Assembly: GCA_025056455.1 (NCBI GenBank)
Contig: JANWVY010000012.1
Coordinates: 1-64,000 of the forward strand
DNA: 64,000 bases
Source: Bryobacteraceae bacterium
Lineage (GTDB): Bacteria > Acidobacteriota > Terriglobia > Bryobacterales > Bryobacteraceae
Direction of reading: 5' to 3'
Numbering within the stretch: position 1 is the first letter of the stretch; each line of letters starts with the position of its first letter. Below are positions 8,659 to 18,650 of the stretch, piece by piece. A program made the translations under genes and the position numbers. The notes under the pieces are model-generated. The model did no database searches, had not been told where the DNA came from, and worked only from the letters and a program-made list of their open reading frames with translations.

Positions 8659-11600
8659 TTAGAAAACGAAACGCGCCACCAACTGCATGATGCGAGGATC
8701 ACGAACGCCATTGACGGCGCCAAACCCGCCGAGAGTTCGCGTAAAGTTGGTCGCCTGCGTTGCGTTCAGGCTCGGGAAATTCACCGTGCGGTTGAAGTCA
8801 GAAAACTGTGTGTGGTTGAAGAAATTAAATGCATCCGCTCGCAGCTGGAGGTTCATTCCCTCCCTCACCGTGAAGGACTTTTGGAAGGACATATTCCAGT
8901 TGTTGATTGGCGGCAAGAAAACGATTCGAGGGCTCATCTCCACACCAATGGATCCGATTTGCGGGGGGAGAAAAGCCTCTGGGTTCAGCTTGTCAAATAA
9001 GCCGCGGGAGACGCCTTTTGTCGGATCGCCCACCAGACGGAGACGGGCGCCTTCCGTAAACGAGCCCGTGACATTCTGGTTGACAAAACCGGGAATCGAG
9101 AAGCCGACGCCCTGAGGGGAACCCGAGATATAAGTGTAAATTCCGGAAATTTGCCAGTTATTTACCGCCAATCCGAGCAGTTTGGACTTGGAAAATTTCG
9201 GAAGCTCGTAAATGAAATTGATATTCATGTTGTGCTTCCGGTGGAAGTCGAGGTAGGAGTAATTGGCGAAACGTTGCAGGCTATCGATGCGCGTGAACTC
9301 ACCGTCCGTTGTCCCAGTTCCCAGGGCTTTGCCCCAGGTGTAGTTCAAATCCATTTGGAAGCTCTGGAAGCGCCTCGAGGCGGTCACCTGGAGTGAGTTG
9401 AAATTCGAGGTCACTGTGCCTTCGTAGATGTTGATGTTTCCAAAGCCGCGATAAGGACGCAGGAAGTCTGCATTGAACGCTTGAGGATTCCGGAAGAACG
9501 CGCCGTAGGGCACCGCATTGATGTTGCGGTTGTTTTGCAGGTGGCGGGCGAGATTCCCGACGTAGGCAACGTCCAAAACATATTCAAAGGGCAGCTTCGT
9601 TTGGATGCCAAAGTTGAAGTTGTAGGTAGTGGGATTGACGCCGGTAGGATCCGCCATCACGAGTCCAGGAGGTCCCAGGAGGGCCGTCGCTGGATTGATC
9701 TCTTGGGCAAAGCCAAAATTGAGAACGGGCTGGAGTACGGTGGGAGGATTGGTCAGCAGGTCAAAGGTGCGATTTCCCTGAAAGCGGTCATAGAAAATAC
9801 CGCCGCCCGTGCGGAGGACCATGCGCTGATTCCCGAGGACATCGAAGGCCAGGCCAAATCGCGGCCCCCAGTGAATGCCGCGGTCTTGCATCAGGTATTT
9901 GTTGACGTCCTTTTTGGGAAGAACAATGCCATTGAGCAGATTGCCGCTGCCTGGCACCAAACGTCCGATATTGACCGCCGAAGTCGTCGCTCCCGTCACA
10001 GGATCGATGCCGCCAATGATTTGTCCGGCAGCGTTTCTGTGTGGCTCAAACAACCGTGAGGCGTCCTCGGCTCGGAAGCGGTCGGGGCGAAAACTCGAAA
10101 CAATCAAAGAGGCATCGTGCTGCGGCTGGATCCAGGCCATGCGCAAACCGTAGTCAAGCGTCAATCGGCGAGTGATCTTAAACGTGTCTTGAACATAGCC
10201 TTCCACGTTGTAGTAGCGGTACTGGCCGTTGGCATAGGTTCGCGCTTGGGTGAAGCTGTTGTAAACCCCTAGCAGCGCGTTAGCAAAACCAAAATTCGTG
10301 TCCAGCGGGTTTTGGGGGTTGTCGCCAAAATTATAGTTGCCATTGGCGTTGGCGAATGAGGTCTGGTTTTTGCGGCTGCGCTGGAGGTACAAGCCAAACT
10401 TGAAAACGTGTTTCGAGGCGACTTTTGTGAGATTTGCGTTCACGTCGGTCGTGTCATTGAAGTTCACAAACGGTGCGTTTCCCGTTCCAAAGACTGGGGA
10501 ATTCGACAGGCGCGTCCCGTTAAAGGTAAACGCAGGAATGAAGTCCCGTTGGACGGCTTCCGGATAGAGTAGTGGCAGGTTCACGTTGGTCCGCCGGCGC
10601 GTTAAAGCGTCGGCATTAGCAGCATTCGGCTCAATAAGAATATCGTTGCGTCCCCAACCTACCGTCACTTCGGCTGTCATTGTTGGGTTAATCGTATAGG
10701 CCATGCCGCCGGCGTAGCTCTTCCCTGGGCGGCCATCGTCGATCAAAAAAGCCCCAACGTTGGAACCTAACACAAACGAGCCATAGGGGGACGTAAAGAT
10801 GTTGTTGTTGTTCACCCAGTGGCCCCACAGCCGCAAGTTATCCGTCGCGTTAAAGTCGATGCGAAGCAGGTCCTCCCGCCGTGGCCGGCGCGTGGAAATC
10901 TGCGTTTCGTAATTGTAGTTGAGAAAAATCCTCTGGTCCTGATTTGGCAAGGGGAAAAGGTTGAGCAGAGCGCGGCCTGGCGCCCAGATGCGGCTGGCTG
11001 GAATGCGCGCCTCAGGAAATGGGGCCCCGCTCAACGGGTCGCGGATTGCGCCCAGGGGCTGTCCCTGGTTATTCAAACTTTGCGAAAAATCTCCGTTGCG
11101 TTCCAGCGCTGTGGGAACCGTAATGCGCCGGGGAGCTTCCGGCTGGAGCTGACGCTGGTATTCCTGACTCCAGAAGAAAAACAGCCGGCTGTTTTCCTTT
11201 TTCAGCAGCTTGGGGAAAAAGACCGGCCCGCCAATGGTATAGCCGGGATACTGAAAGCGGTAGAGCTGTCGCGGCAAACCCACCACATCCTGAAAACGCC
11301 CATCGATGAATTGACGGGTGACGATGTTATTCCGGAACCAAGTGTTGGCGTTTAAGGAATCGTGGCGCCGGAAATAATACGCGCTCCCGTGAAACTCCCG
11401 CGTCCCGGTCTTGGTCTGAACGATAATCTGAGCTCCGGCGGAACGCCCGTACTCGGCCTGATAGGAGCCGGTCAGGATCCGGAACTCTTGCACTGAGTCA
11501 AGCGAAATCGTGGCTAGTTGGTCGCCGTTGTTTCCCGTATCCACATTGGAGATCCCGTTGAGCAGCAACTGGTTTTGGTTGTAGCGGGCGCCATTTGCCG

Positions 11601-12132
11601 AGATGGCTCCGAGTCCCGCCGTGCCCGCCACCTGAAAGTTGGCGTTGCTAACCACACCGGGGGTCAAATATGCCAAGCCCAGATAGCTCCGACCGTTCAC
11701 AGCCAGATTCTGCATCTGCTTGGCGTCGATTTGATTGGAGCGTTCAGCTGACTCGGTCTTGAGCGTGACTGCCTCCCCAGTCACAACAACCACTTCGTTG
11801 ACTTGGCCTACGGAAAGCGTAATCTCGCCAAGGGACAACCGCTAGTTGACGAGGAGAACCACGTCCTTTCGATCCAGCGTCTTAAATCCGGGCGCGGTGA
11901 AAGTCAATTCATAGGTGCCCGGGGGAAGAGAGGGAAAGATAAAATTCCCTGCCCCATCAGTACTCTGAGTTTGGGTGAGATCGCGTTCCTGGTTCTTTAG
12001 CGTGATCTTGCCTTGCGTCAGGACCGCGCCCTGGGTGTCGACAAGCCTACCGGAGATTGAGCCATTTGTCAGTTGTGCTGAAGCAACAGCGAGCCCGGCG
12101 GAAAGAAAGACAAACACACAACGAGAGAACAT
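8659..12132 (-). pseudogene. Oar-type TonB-dependent receptor interrupted by an in-frame amber codon
   Basis: The reading frame encodes a complete outer-membrane receptor of about 1157 codons: signal peptide (1-19, ending ASAQ), carboxypeptidase-regulatory domain (20-110), plug with GRSYLGLAYLTPGV and LLNGISNVDTGNN, and a long beta barrel ending in the expected aromatic residue (QLVARFVF). Codon 97 is TAG (11842-11844), between VVLLVN and RLSLGEITLSVGQV. Frame and homology continue unbroken on both sides. A CAG to TAG change would explain it, because Gln or another polar residue is usual there. The 96-residue upstream part has a signal peptide and a good SD (AGGGG). The downstream part could only start at weak codons such as the TTG at 11838. 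So it is either a recent pseudogene, a read-through gene or a sequence error. The rest shows no decay. Confidence 0.8.
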
Positions 12133-12140
12133 GACAGATC

Positions 12141-12157
12141 AACCCCTTTCGGGGGTT
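12141..12157 (-). promoter_or_regulatory. 5'-UTR hairpin covering the receptor's ribosome binding site
   Basis: In the leftward mRNA, AACCCC (12157-12152) pairs with GGGGTT (12146-12141) around a CGAAA loop. The GGGG arm is also the SD, 9-14 nt before the ATG at 12132. The hairpin could mask translation start. Seen in sequence; its role is inference. Confidence 0.4.
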
Positions 12158-12318
12158 TATATCAAAAATTGCTCTCGTTGTGAATCCTTTTTTTGAAAAG
12201 GATCGCGTATTAGACTCTCGACTTCGACTACGCTCGCCCGGCTTTGTCTTCGCGATCTGGGGTTCTATGCTAGTCCCAATCAAAAATGAATACGACTCGC
12301 CCAAGCTGGTGAGACCGC

Positions 12319-15300
12319 CTAAAACTGGAACCGCAACGCCAGCTGCATCACTCGGGCATCTCCAGCACTCGTGATGAAGCCAAAGTTGATGTTCCCGTAG
12401 ACCGTCGCTGGATTGGCGAAGTTCACCGTGTTGAAAAAGTTGAAAGATTCCCAGCGAAATTCCGCGGCATGGCGCTCGGTGACGCGGAATTCTTTCCGCA
12501 GTGCGAAGTCCGTATTGAACTGGCGGGGGCCGTAAGCGGAGTTCCGCGCGGCGTTACCTGCCGTATTGATCGTTTGTACGCGGTAGGCATTGACATCCAA
12601 AAAGTTGAAGCGGTTTTCTTTGGGACTGATGCCCGTGTTGGCCTTGCCCACGCGGTCGGGGCGGAGTCCGCCCCCATTGCGCTGCAAGAAGCGGTACGCC
12701 TGGCCCGTAGCGGGATTGATACCGTTGGCGTTTAGGGTAACGTTAATGGGCAAACCAGAACGCCAAGAGACAATGCTCGAAACCTTCCACCCGCCGAGAA
12801 CGAAATCGGCCCCTCGACTCCAATTCGCGCCAAAACGTTTGCCCTTGCCGAATGGAAGGTCGTAGCTCACGGCTGTCGTGTAGCGATGAATGGGAGTTTG
12901 CGACATCCTTCCCCACTCCTGATCAAACCGGTCTAGATACTGGGGAGAGGCTCCCGCATCCCAAGCCCCTGCTTGGTCCAGCGCGCTCGCCCAGGTGTAA
13001 GCCGCCAACACGTACAAGCCCGCCGCATAGTTATGTTCGAACTTCGTCTGAAAAGCGTTATACTTGCTCTGCGCCCGCGTGGCCCCAGTCTGAATGCCTT
13101 GCCATAGAGGGAACGGGCGGTTGGCGGCAACTGTTCCATCGACTCCAAACGGCGTCTGGTTCCGCTCATACAAACCAAACAGGTTCCGACCATTGTTGCC
13201 AACGTAAGCCATTTCGAACGTGCTGGCGCGCGAAACTTGGAACTGTAACGCCACATTCCATTGCTGAATGAGCCCTGAACGTTGCTCACGCTCGCGCGTC
13301 CGTAAGGTAACAAGGCGGGAATCAAAGTTACTCAAAACTCCGCTGGGTATTGGGTCGGACAAGCGGATCGGAGGAGGCCCCCCAGCTACGCGGATTAAGT
13401 TCGCCTGGATCAATTGCGGCGGATTTAGAGGCAAGTTCGCTTCCGAACCATAAATATCCTCTGAGTTATAAAAAATTCCATAGCCGACCCGAAATACCAA
13501 GCGTTCGCGAATGGGTTGCCAGGCGAGCCCTAGCCGCGGACCGAAATTATTCCGATCCGGGGTCACGAGATACCGATCGTTGCCATCGCGACCGGCAATC
13601 AGCAAGCCTTGGGTGCGCGGATCGAAGTTGATATTGACATTCCGCCCGCTCCCATAGAAAGGCGTCGTGTACTCGTAGCGCATCCCTAGATTCAAGGTTA
13701 GAACCGGTGACACCTTGTAGTCGTCTTGGATGAAGAGGCTCCAGGCCCGTTGCAGCTGGTTGACCTCAGGAACCGTGTTCAGCTGCACCACCTCGGGCAG
13801 CCCTAATAAAAGATCCGCCATCGCGTCGTTTGTATAACGTCCCTGAAACGAGTAAGCAGGTGTACGCCGGGTTACATCAATGAAGGTATTATTTTTGAAA
13901 CGGCCCTCGAACCCCGTGCGGATGAAATGCTTGCCCGAAACAATGGAGACCGTATTCAGGATTTGATTGAGATAAGGGCGCTGAAACTGAGGGCGGAAGT
14001 TACGCGTTCCTAACTCTCTGTAGTTAGTGACACTAATCAAAGGCAACCCGCCTACTTGTAACAGCTCAGGGGGAATGCCACGGAAGCCAAAGGCGTCTGC
14101 TTTCTCTGCGTTGACCGTGGCGTGAGCAAACTCGGCAAAGGTGCGGTTTAGACCATAACGAAAGGTGTTGATGAGGGTGGGGCTAATGGTCCGGGTCCAC
14201 ATGAGGGCCAGCGATTGATTGTCATTATATTGGCGTCCTTGGTTTCCCACACCGTCTGCAATCCCAGGAAAAATTTGGTCGCGGTTAAATTCCTGGCGCA
14301 GGAAACTAAATCTTGCCATGAATTGATTCCGGTCATTGAGATAGTAATCCGTTCGGGTGTCAAACTTATGGGTGTTTTCCCGCCCGTCGCGCTGGACACT
14401 GTAGTTGTTCGCTGGCCTACCGGCTTGGACCTGACCGGCTTGGTTCGGGTCGGGATAGAGATCCACAAGACGTTTTCCCAGGGCGTCGAAGCGCGACGCC
14501 GGAATTGTCCGGTTGGGGAATAGGGCATTTGACGCCGGGTCTAAAATATCCAGTGCAAACACGCCGCGGCGCTGCTCAGCCGTGGGAACCGTGACCAAAA
14601 AGGTATCTGAGAAACTTTGGCGGAATCCCTCGTACGCGCCAAAGTAAAACAGCTTGTTGCGCTTAATGGGTCCACCGAGGGTGCCACCGAACTGGTGCCA
14701 TCCCAGGTTTGCTTTCGGCAGATTCAGTAAGTTGTTGTTCCAACCACGCGCTGCCAAAGCGGCGTCCCGGTTGAAATACCATGCGGAACCATGGAGTTCG
14801 TTGGTGCCGCTTTTTAGCGAAACGTTGACTACGCCGCCCGCTGAGCGGCCAAATTCTGCCGAGTAGCTGTTGGTCTGAACCTTGAATTCCGCAATGGAAT
14901 CCGGCGAAGGCTGAACCACCTGGGCGCTGAGCGCCTGCGCGTTCGTCGTTCCCTGATTGTTGTCAACGCCATCCAGCAGGAAGTTGTTTTGCGTGTGGTA
15001 ATTTCCATTCGATACAAACCAACCTGGACCGCGAGTCACAGGATTTAGATTGGCGTTTGCAACTCCAGGCGCAAGCAAGGCAAGTTCTGTGTAACGCCGG
15101 CCGGCGAGAGGCAACTCTACCGCCGTTCGCCCGCTGATGACTTGGCCCAGCGATGCTTGCTCGGTCTGCGTGGTGATGATGGTCGCAGACACTTCAATCG
15201 TTTCACTCACAGTGGCTACTTCAAGCGGAACACGAACCAGGCGCCTCTCATCGACGTTTACCTGAATTCCGGTCAATTTCACGGATTTAAAGCCGCGTTG

Positions 15301-15546
15301 CGAAACCTCCAGCTCGTAGGTGCCGCGGACCAGAGGACTGAACACGGCGTAGCCATCGTTTGACGTCGTTGACACCCACTGCACCGAAGTGCTGGTGTTG
15401 CGCAGCTGGACGGTCGCGCCCACAACGGCGGAGTCCGATGGGTCCACAACAAGAACGCGGATGGAGGCTGAGTCGGTTTGCGCGTTGAGGAAATGAGCAC
15501 TCAAGAGACAGAGGAGCAGCGAAAGGACAAACTTTTGGTTTGGCAT
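12319..15546 (-). CDS. Oar-type TonB-dependent outer-membrane receptor with carboxypeptidase-regulatory domain
   Basis: Intact 1075-residue receptor for TonB-powered uptake across the outer membrane; substrate unknown. Order of parts: signal peptide (1-22, ending FLNAQ); an Ig-like carboxypeptidase-regulatory domain (about 25-105, SDSAVVGATVQLRN and GTYELEVSQRGFKSV); plug (about 120-235, LPLAGRRYTELALLAPGV, NNFLLDGVDNNQGT, YSAEFGRSAGGVVNV); then a barrel that starts with SGTNELHGSAWYFNRDA and ends ALRFQF. Length and order are typical of acidobacterial Oar-like proteins. It lies upstream of the amber-interrupted paralogue in the same direction, 186 nt apart. The leader before the ATG is short, with no clear SD. 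A 17-bp palindrome lies 367 nt upstream. Confidence 0.92.
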   Translation of the reverse strand: MPNQKFVLSLLLCLLSAHFLNAQTDSASIRVLVVDPSDSAVVGATVQLRNTSTSVQWVSTTSNDGYAVFSPLVRGTYELEVSQRGFKSVKLTGIQVNVDERRLVRVPLEVATVSETIEVSATIITTQTEQASLGQVISGRTAVELPLAGRRYTELALLAPGVANANLNPVTRGPGWFVSNGNYHTQNNFLLDGVDNNQGTTNAQALSAQVVQPSPDSIAEFKVQTNSYSAEFGRSAGGVVNVSLKSGTNELHGSAWYFNRDAALAARGWNNNLLNLPKANLGWHQFGGTLGGPIKRNKLFYFGAYEGFRQSFSDTFLVTVPTAEQRRGVFALDILDPASNALFPNRTIPASRFDALGKRLVDLYPDPNQAGQVQAGRPANNYSVQRDGRENTHKFDTRTDYYLNDRNQFMARFSFLRQEFNRDQIFPGIADGVGNQGRQYNDNQSLALMWTRTISPTLINTFRYGLNRTFAEFAHATVNAEKADAFGFRGIPPELLQVGGLPLISVTNYRELGTRNFRPQFQRPYLNQILNTVSIVSGKHFIRTGFEGRFKNNTFIDVTRRTPAYSFQGRYTNDAMADLLLGLPEVVQLNTVPEVNQLQRAWSLFIQDDYKVSPVLTLNLGMRYEYTTPFYGSGRNVNINFDPRTQGLLIAGRDGNDRYLVTPDRNNFGPRLGLAWQPIRERLVFRVGYGIFYNSEDIYGSEANLPLNPPQLIQANLIRVAGGPPPIRLSDPIPSGVLSNFDSRLVTLRTREREQRSGLIQQWNVALQFQVSRASTFEMAYVGNNGRNLFGLYERNQTPFGVDGTVAANRPFPLWQGIQTGATRAQSKYNAFQTKFEHNYAAGLYVLAAYTWASALDQAGAWDAGASPQYLDRFDQEWGRMSQTPIHRYTTAVSYDLPFGKGKRFGANWSRGADFVLGGWKVSSIVSWRSGLPINVTLNANGINPATGQAYRFLQRNGGGLRPDRVGKANTGISPKENRFNFLDVNAYRVQTINTAGNAARNSAYGPRQFNTDFALRKEFRVTERHAAEFRWESFNFFNTVNFANPATVYGNINFGFITSAGDARVMQLALRFQF

Positions 15547-16205
15547 TACTTAAACAAGATAGCGCGGCCCGATTGCAGACGGGTGACTTGGTCATTGCGT
15601 TCCAATAACACCGAGGGGTAGGAAAGCAGCGGTCGCCGCTAACTTCCTTGAAGTCATCTTGGGGGGAAACGCTGGCGTGCGTCACCACAGGGCACGAAAA
15701 AACGATTTTGATAGGGGAGAAACACACGAAGGGGCGGGATTTACCAGCTTGGGACCGCGTCTCAAAGACCTGGATTGCGCCATCACTTTGCGCGTTCAGC
15801 GCGGCACGTTTCAAGTGCGCATCCACTCCGGCGGCCAGGTCCTCGCACTCACTACGGGGCAAGCTGGCTTCCCGCCCCTTCAAGCTTCCACGGTTCGATT
15901 ATGACCTCCTTCGAGTAAGTAACTTACTCTTCTGCGAGCATCTCGAACTCGCTATGCTTTGAACCATTCTAACTTCGGGAACCGTCTTGCTGACTGCTCC
16001 CACCCTTATGTTACTCCTCCGGAGCACTGTGTCAAGCCTTTTTTTATTTTTCTGAAACACAGTCCCAAGACCGAATTCAAGCCCACCGTGCGGCGGTAAA
16101 TCTTGACCGGGGCCTTAGTTGAGGAATCGGGACGGAAAGCCTGGGTCATCTGGCCGAAGAGGAAAGACCGCCTCTGGTATCCTGAGAAATTCCGAGGCGG
16201 AGGCC
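15547..16205. other. Long intergenic region with no supported gene
   Basis: About 660 bp between the leftward receptor and the rightward TPR gene. Open frames here lack plausible composition and start signals. It contains one perfect palindrome (15913-15929), an 8-bp self-complementary CTCCGGAG near 16017, and a T-rich run at about 16038-16050. It must carry the receptor promoter. No RNA family recognised. Confidence 0.5.
15913..15929. promoter_or_regulatory. Perfect 17-bp palindrome, candidate operator
   Basis: GAGTAAGTAACTTACTC: two perfect 8-bp arms around one A. It lies 367 bp upstream of the receptor start (leftward) and 277 bp upstream of the TPR gene (rightward). The AT-rich symmetric form fits a dimeric helix-turn-helix repressor site better than a stable RNA hairpin. 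Which regulator binds is unknown; none is encoded nearby. Confidence 0.45.
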
Positions 16206-16613
16206 ATGAACGAGGAGGAGTATTTAAACCAGGCGCGTTTCTGGGCCGGACAGAACCAGTATGGCAAGGCGATTGAGCTGCTTGAAGAGGCGGTGGCCTC
16301 AGGAAACGAAACCAGTGAGATTTGTAAGGAGTTAGCCCGGCTCTCCCTCACCGTCAACGAAGTGCGAGCTTTCGCCAACTGGTGTCACGAGGCGATTCGC
16401 ATCAACCGTACTGACCCCGAACCCTACTTGATGATCGGCCGGGTGCTCGTTGCCGAGGGTAGGTGGTCCGAGGCGATCGAGGCGCTCCAGCAGGCGCTTA
16501 CTTCCGCCTATCTCGCGCCCGATCAGCAGTCCGAGGCGGCTGGCTTGCTAAGGGCTGCCGAACAAGGTTTCGCTCAATACAAATCGACACATCCCGGGAC
16601 GTCAAACCTGTAG
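16206..16613 (+). CDS. Small TPR-repeat protein
   Basis: A 135-residue soluble protein built of helical pairs that match tetratricopeptide repeats: YLNQARFWAGQNQYGKAIEL (about 5-25), VRAFANWCHEAIRINRTDPE (about 58-77) and YLMIGRVLVAEGRWSEAIEA (about 79-98), followed by a final helix. No signal peptide or catalytic domain. The ATG at 16206 is preceded by a GAGG-type SD. It is followed 82 nt later by the glycosyltransferase gene. Probably a scaffold; partner unknown. Confidence 0.75.
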   Translation: MNEEEYLNQARFWAGQNQYGKAIELLEEAVASGNETSEICKELARLSLTVNEVRAFANWCHEAIRINRTDPEPYLMIGRVLVAEGRWSEAIEALQQALTSAYLAPDQQSEAAGLLRAAEQGFAQYKSTHPGTSNL

Positions 16614-16695
16614 CACCCGTCTGCAGTTGGAAGAGCCGGGCCGGGACCGAGTTGACAGGGCGTTTCCGACAGTCCTATCGTGGGGAAATCCGATT

Positions 16696-17463
16696 ATGTT
16701 GAGTAACGGGTTCGCCGCACACTCGATTAGTGTTTTCTTCCCGGCTTACAATGACGCACCTTCCCTGCCCGGCTTGCTGGAAAAGACGTTTTCAACGCTT
16801 GAGGCGCACTTCCGGGACTACGAGGTAATTGTGGTCAACGACGGCAGCCGGGATCATACGGCTGAGGTTTTGGCGGAGCTGCAAAGCAAATACGGCGAAC
16901 GGCTACGTGTGATTACCCACGAACGAAATCGCGGCTATGGCGGCGCCTTGCGAAGCGGTTTCCAAGCAGCGAGGAAGGATCTTGTCTTCTACACCGACGG
17001 CGATGGACAGTACGATCCCCGTGAGTTGTTACGACTCTATGAGAAGCTTGATCACGACGTGGGGTTTGTCAACGGCTACAAATTGGAACGCAACGACCCG
17101 GCGCATCGAATCTGGATTGGCAAGGTCTACAACCAGTTTGCGAGGATGCTTTTCGGCGTAAAGATTCGCGATATTGACTGCGACTTTCGCCTCATCCGCA
17201 GAAAGCTTCTGGAATCGCTCCAATTGACCTCTACGAGCGGCACGGTTTGCGTGGAGCTCGTTCGCAAGCTCGAACTGAGCGGCTGTAAAGTTGCGGAGGT
17301 GGGTGTCCACCATTATCCACGCCTGCATGGCCGGTCACAGTTTTTTCGCTTTCGCTCCTTGCTGACCACGCTCTACCAGCTTATCCGTCTGCGCTTACAA
17401 CTTTGGTTTCTGGACGTCAAAGGGGCGACCAAAGCGTTCGTCCACGCATGGCTGTCCCAGTAA
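16696..17463 (+). CDS. Family 2 glycosyltransferase (dolichol-phosphate mannosyltransferase-like)
   Basis: A 255-residue GT-A fold enzyme that likely transfers a sugar from a nucleotide donor to a lipid carrier. Motifs: VFFPAYNDAPSLPGLLE (N-terminal nucleotide-binding strand), VIVVNDGSRDHTAEVL (45-59), the metal-binding YTDGDGQYD (99-107), and DIDCDFRLIRRK. No multi-TM C-terminal extension is present, so it is the short, soluble or peripheral type. Its 3' end overlaps the next gene by 16 nt, so it is co-transcribed with a sugar aminotransferase. This suggests synthesis of an amino-sugar glycan or glycolipid. Confidence 0.88.
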   Translation: MLSNGFAAHSISVFFPAYNDAPSLPGLLEKTFSTLEAHFRDYEVIVVNDGSRDHTAEVLAELQSKYGERLRVITHERNRGYGGALRSGFQAARKDLVFYTDGDGQYDPRELLRLYEKLDHDVGFVNGYKLERNDPAHRIWIGKVYNQFARMLFGVKIRDIDCDFRLIRRKLLESLQLTSTSGTVCVELVRKLELSGCKVAEVGVHHYPRLHGRSQFFRFRSLLTTLYQLIRLRLQLWFLDVKGATKAFVHAWLSQ

Positions 17464-18551
17464 TCAATCTTCGCCCCGCCCTTGAAGCGACGCGCCAGCT
17501 TTGGAGCGGATATCTAGAGGAGATGTTCGCCCGCCATCAGTTCATACTGGGCGAACAAGTCGCGAGATTCGAGGCCGAATTTGCCGCCGCCGTCGGGGCC
17601 CAGTATGCGATTGGCGTTGCAAGCGGCACCGATGCGATTCAGTTATCCCTTCGAGCCGCTGGCATCACCTCACCGCGCCAGCAGGTCATTACCACAGCCA
17701 TTACGGCCCCATTTAGTGGGATCGCGATTCGAGCCGCAGGCGCTCAAATCCGTTTTGCGGATGTCAATCCGCGCACCTTGCAGATAGACGTCGACGACCT
17801 AGGCAACCGGATCACCAAACAGACGGCAGCTGTGGTCCCAGTGCATCTCTACGGGCAGCCTTGCGAAATTGCACGCATCCGAGCGCTCGCCCGCAAACAA
17901 GGAATCGTGGTGATACAAGACGCTTGCCAGGCGCACGGAGCCACGGTGGCCGGCCAGCCCTTGACCTCCTTCGGCTCCTACGTGGCGTACAGTTTTTATC
18001 CCACGAAGAATCTCGGCTGCCTGGGCGATGGGGGAGCAATCGCCACCAACAGCGCACGCCTCAATCGCACCTTGCGCCAGCTGCGCGATGGAGGACGCCG
18101 CGGCGGTCAGATTAGCTATTTACCCGGAATCAATTCCCGACTCGATGAAATGCATGCCTGCTATCTACGGGCTTTCTTGACCCGCTTGCAGGAATGGAAT
18201 GAGGACCGTCGTCGCACAGCCCGGCTCTATGATGAGGGTTTAAAGGATTGCCCGGGCGTCCAACTGATCGAGCGCAGCGCAGATTCGGTTTCGCACCTCT
18301 ACGTCATCCGCGCGGCCAGGCGCGACCGGCTCCGGGCCGAGCTAGCCAAACAAGGCATCGGCACAGGGATCCATTACCCCGTGCCGATGCATCTTCACCC
18401 TGCCTTCTCTGACTGTGGGCTCCGGAAAGGCGATTTGCCGCATGCCGAAAAAGCGTGTAAAGAGATTGTCTCGCTGCCGCTGTGGCCTTACCTCCCAGAA
18501 AGTGGAGCCTTAGAAGTGATCGATGCCATTCGCCACTTCTACCGTGGTTGA
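17448..18551 (+). CDS. DegT/DnrJ/EryC1/StrS-family sugar aminotransferase
   Basis: PLP-dependent aminotransferase (367 residues) that converts a keto group of a nucleotide-linked sugar to an amine. Seen: VASGTDAIQLSLRA (58-71, phosphate-binding turn), VHLYGQP, IQDACQAHGA (156-165, Asp that contacts the pyridine nitrogen), and SFYPTKNLGCLGDGG with Lys187 as the Schiff-base lysine; RLDEMHACYLRAFL; the C-terminal YPVPMHLHPAF motif. Length is normal. The ATG at 17448 lies inside the end of the glycosyltransferase gene. The pairing suggests that the product is an amino sugar added to a surface glycan. Confidence 0.9.
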   Translation: MAVPVINLRPALEATRQLWSGYLEEMFARHQFILGEQVARFEAEFAAAVGAQYAIGVASGTDAIQLSLRAAGITSPRQQVITTAITAPFSGIAIRAAGAQIRFADVNPRTLQIDVDDLGNRITKQTAAVVPVHLYGQPCEIARIRALARKQGIVVIQDACQAHGATVAGQPLTSFGSYVAYSFYPTKNLGCLGDGGAIATNSARLNRTLRQLRDGGRRGGQISYLPGINSRLDEMHACYLRAFLTRLQEWNEDRRRTARLYDEGLKDCPGVQLIERSADSVSHLYVIRAARRDRLRAELAKQGIGTGIHYPVPMHLHPAFSDCGLRKGDLPHAEKACKEIVSLPLWPYLPESGALEVIDAIRHFYRG

Positions 18552-18650
18552 GCCCGTCGTGCATCCTTTCGGAGACGGCGACAGAAGTGGAAACGCAACA
18601 CTCGCTGATGCGATATCCTGTCGGCAAGCGAAAGGACGGAAGCACTCACT

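Noticed and set aside
15648-15962. A 104-codon rightward frame in the receptor upstream region
   Set aside because: Codon composition looks random, there is no SD, and it crosses the palindromic site.
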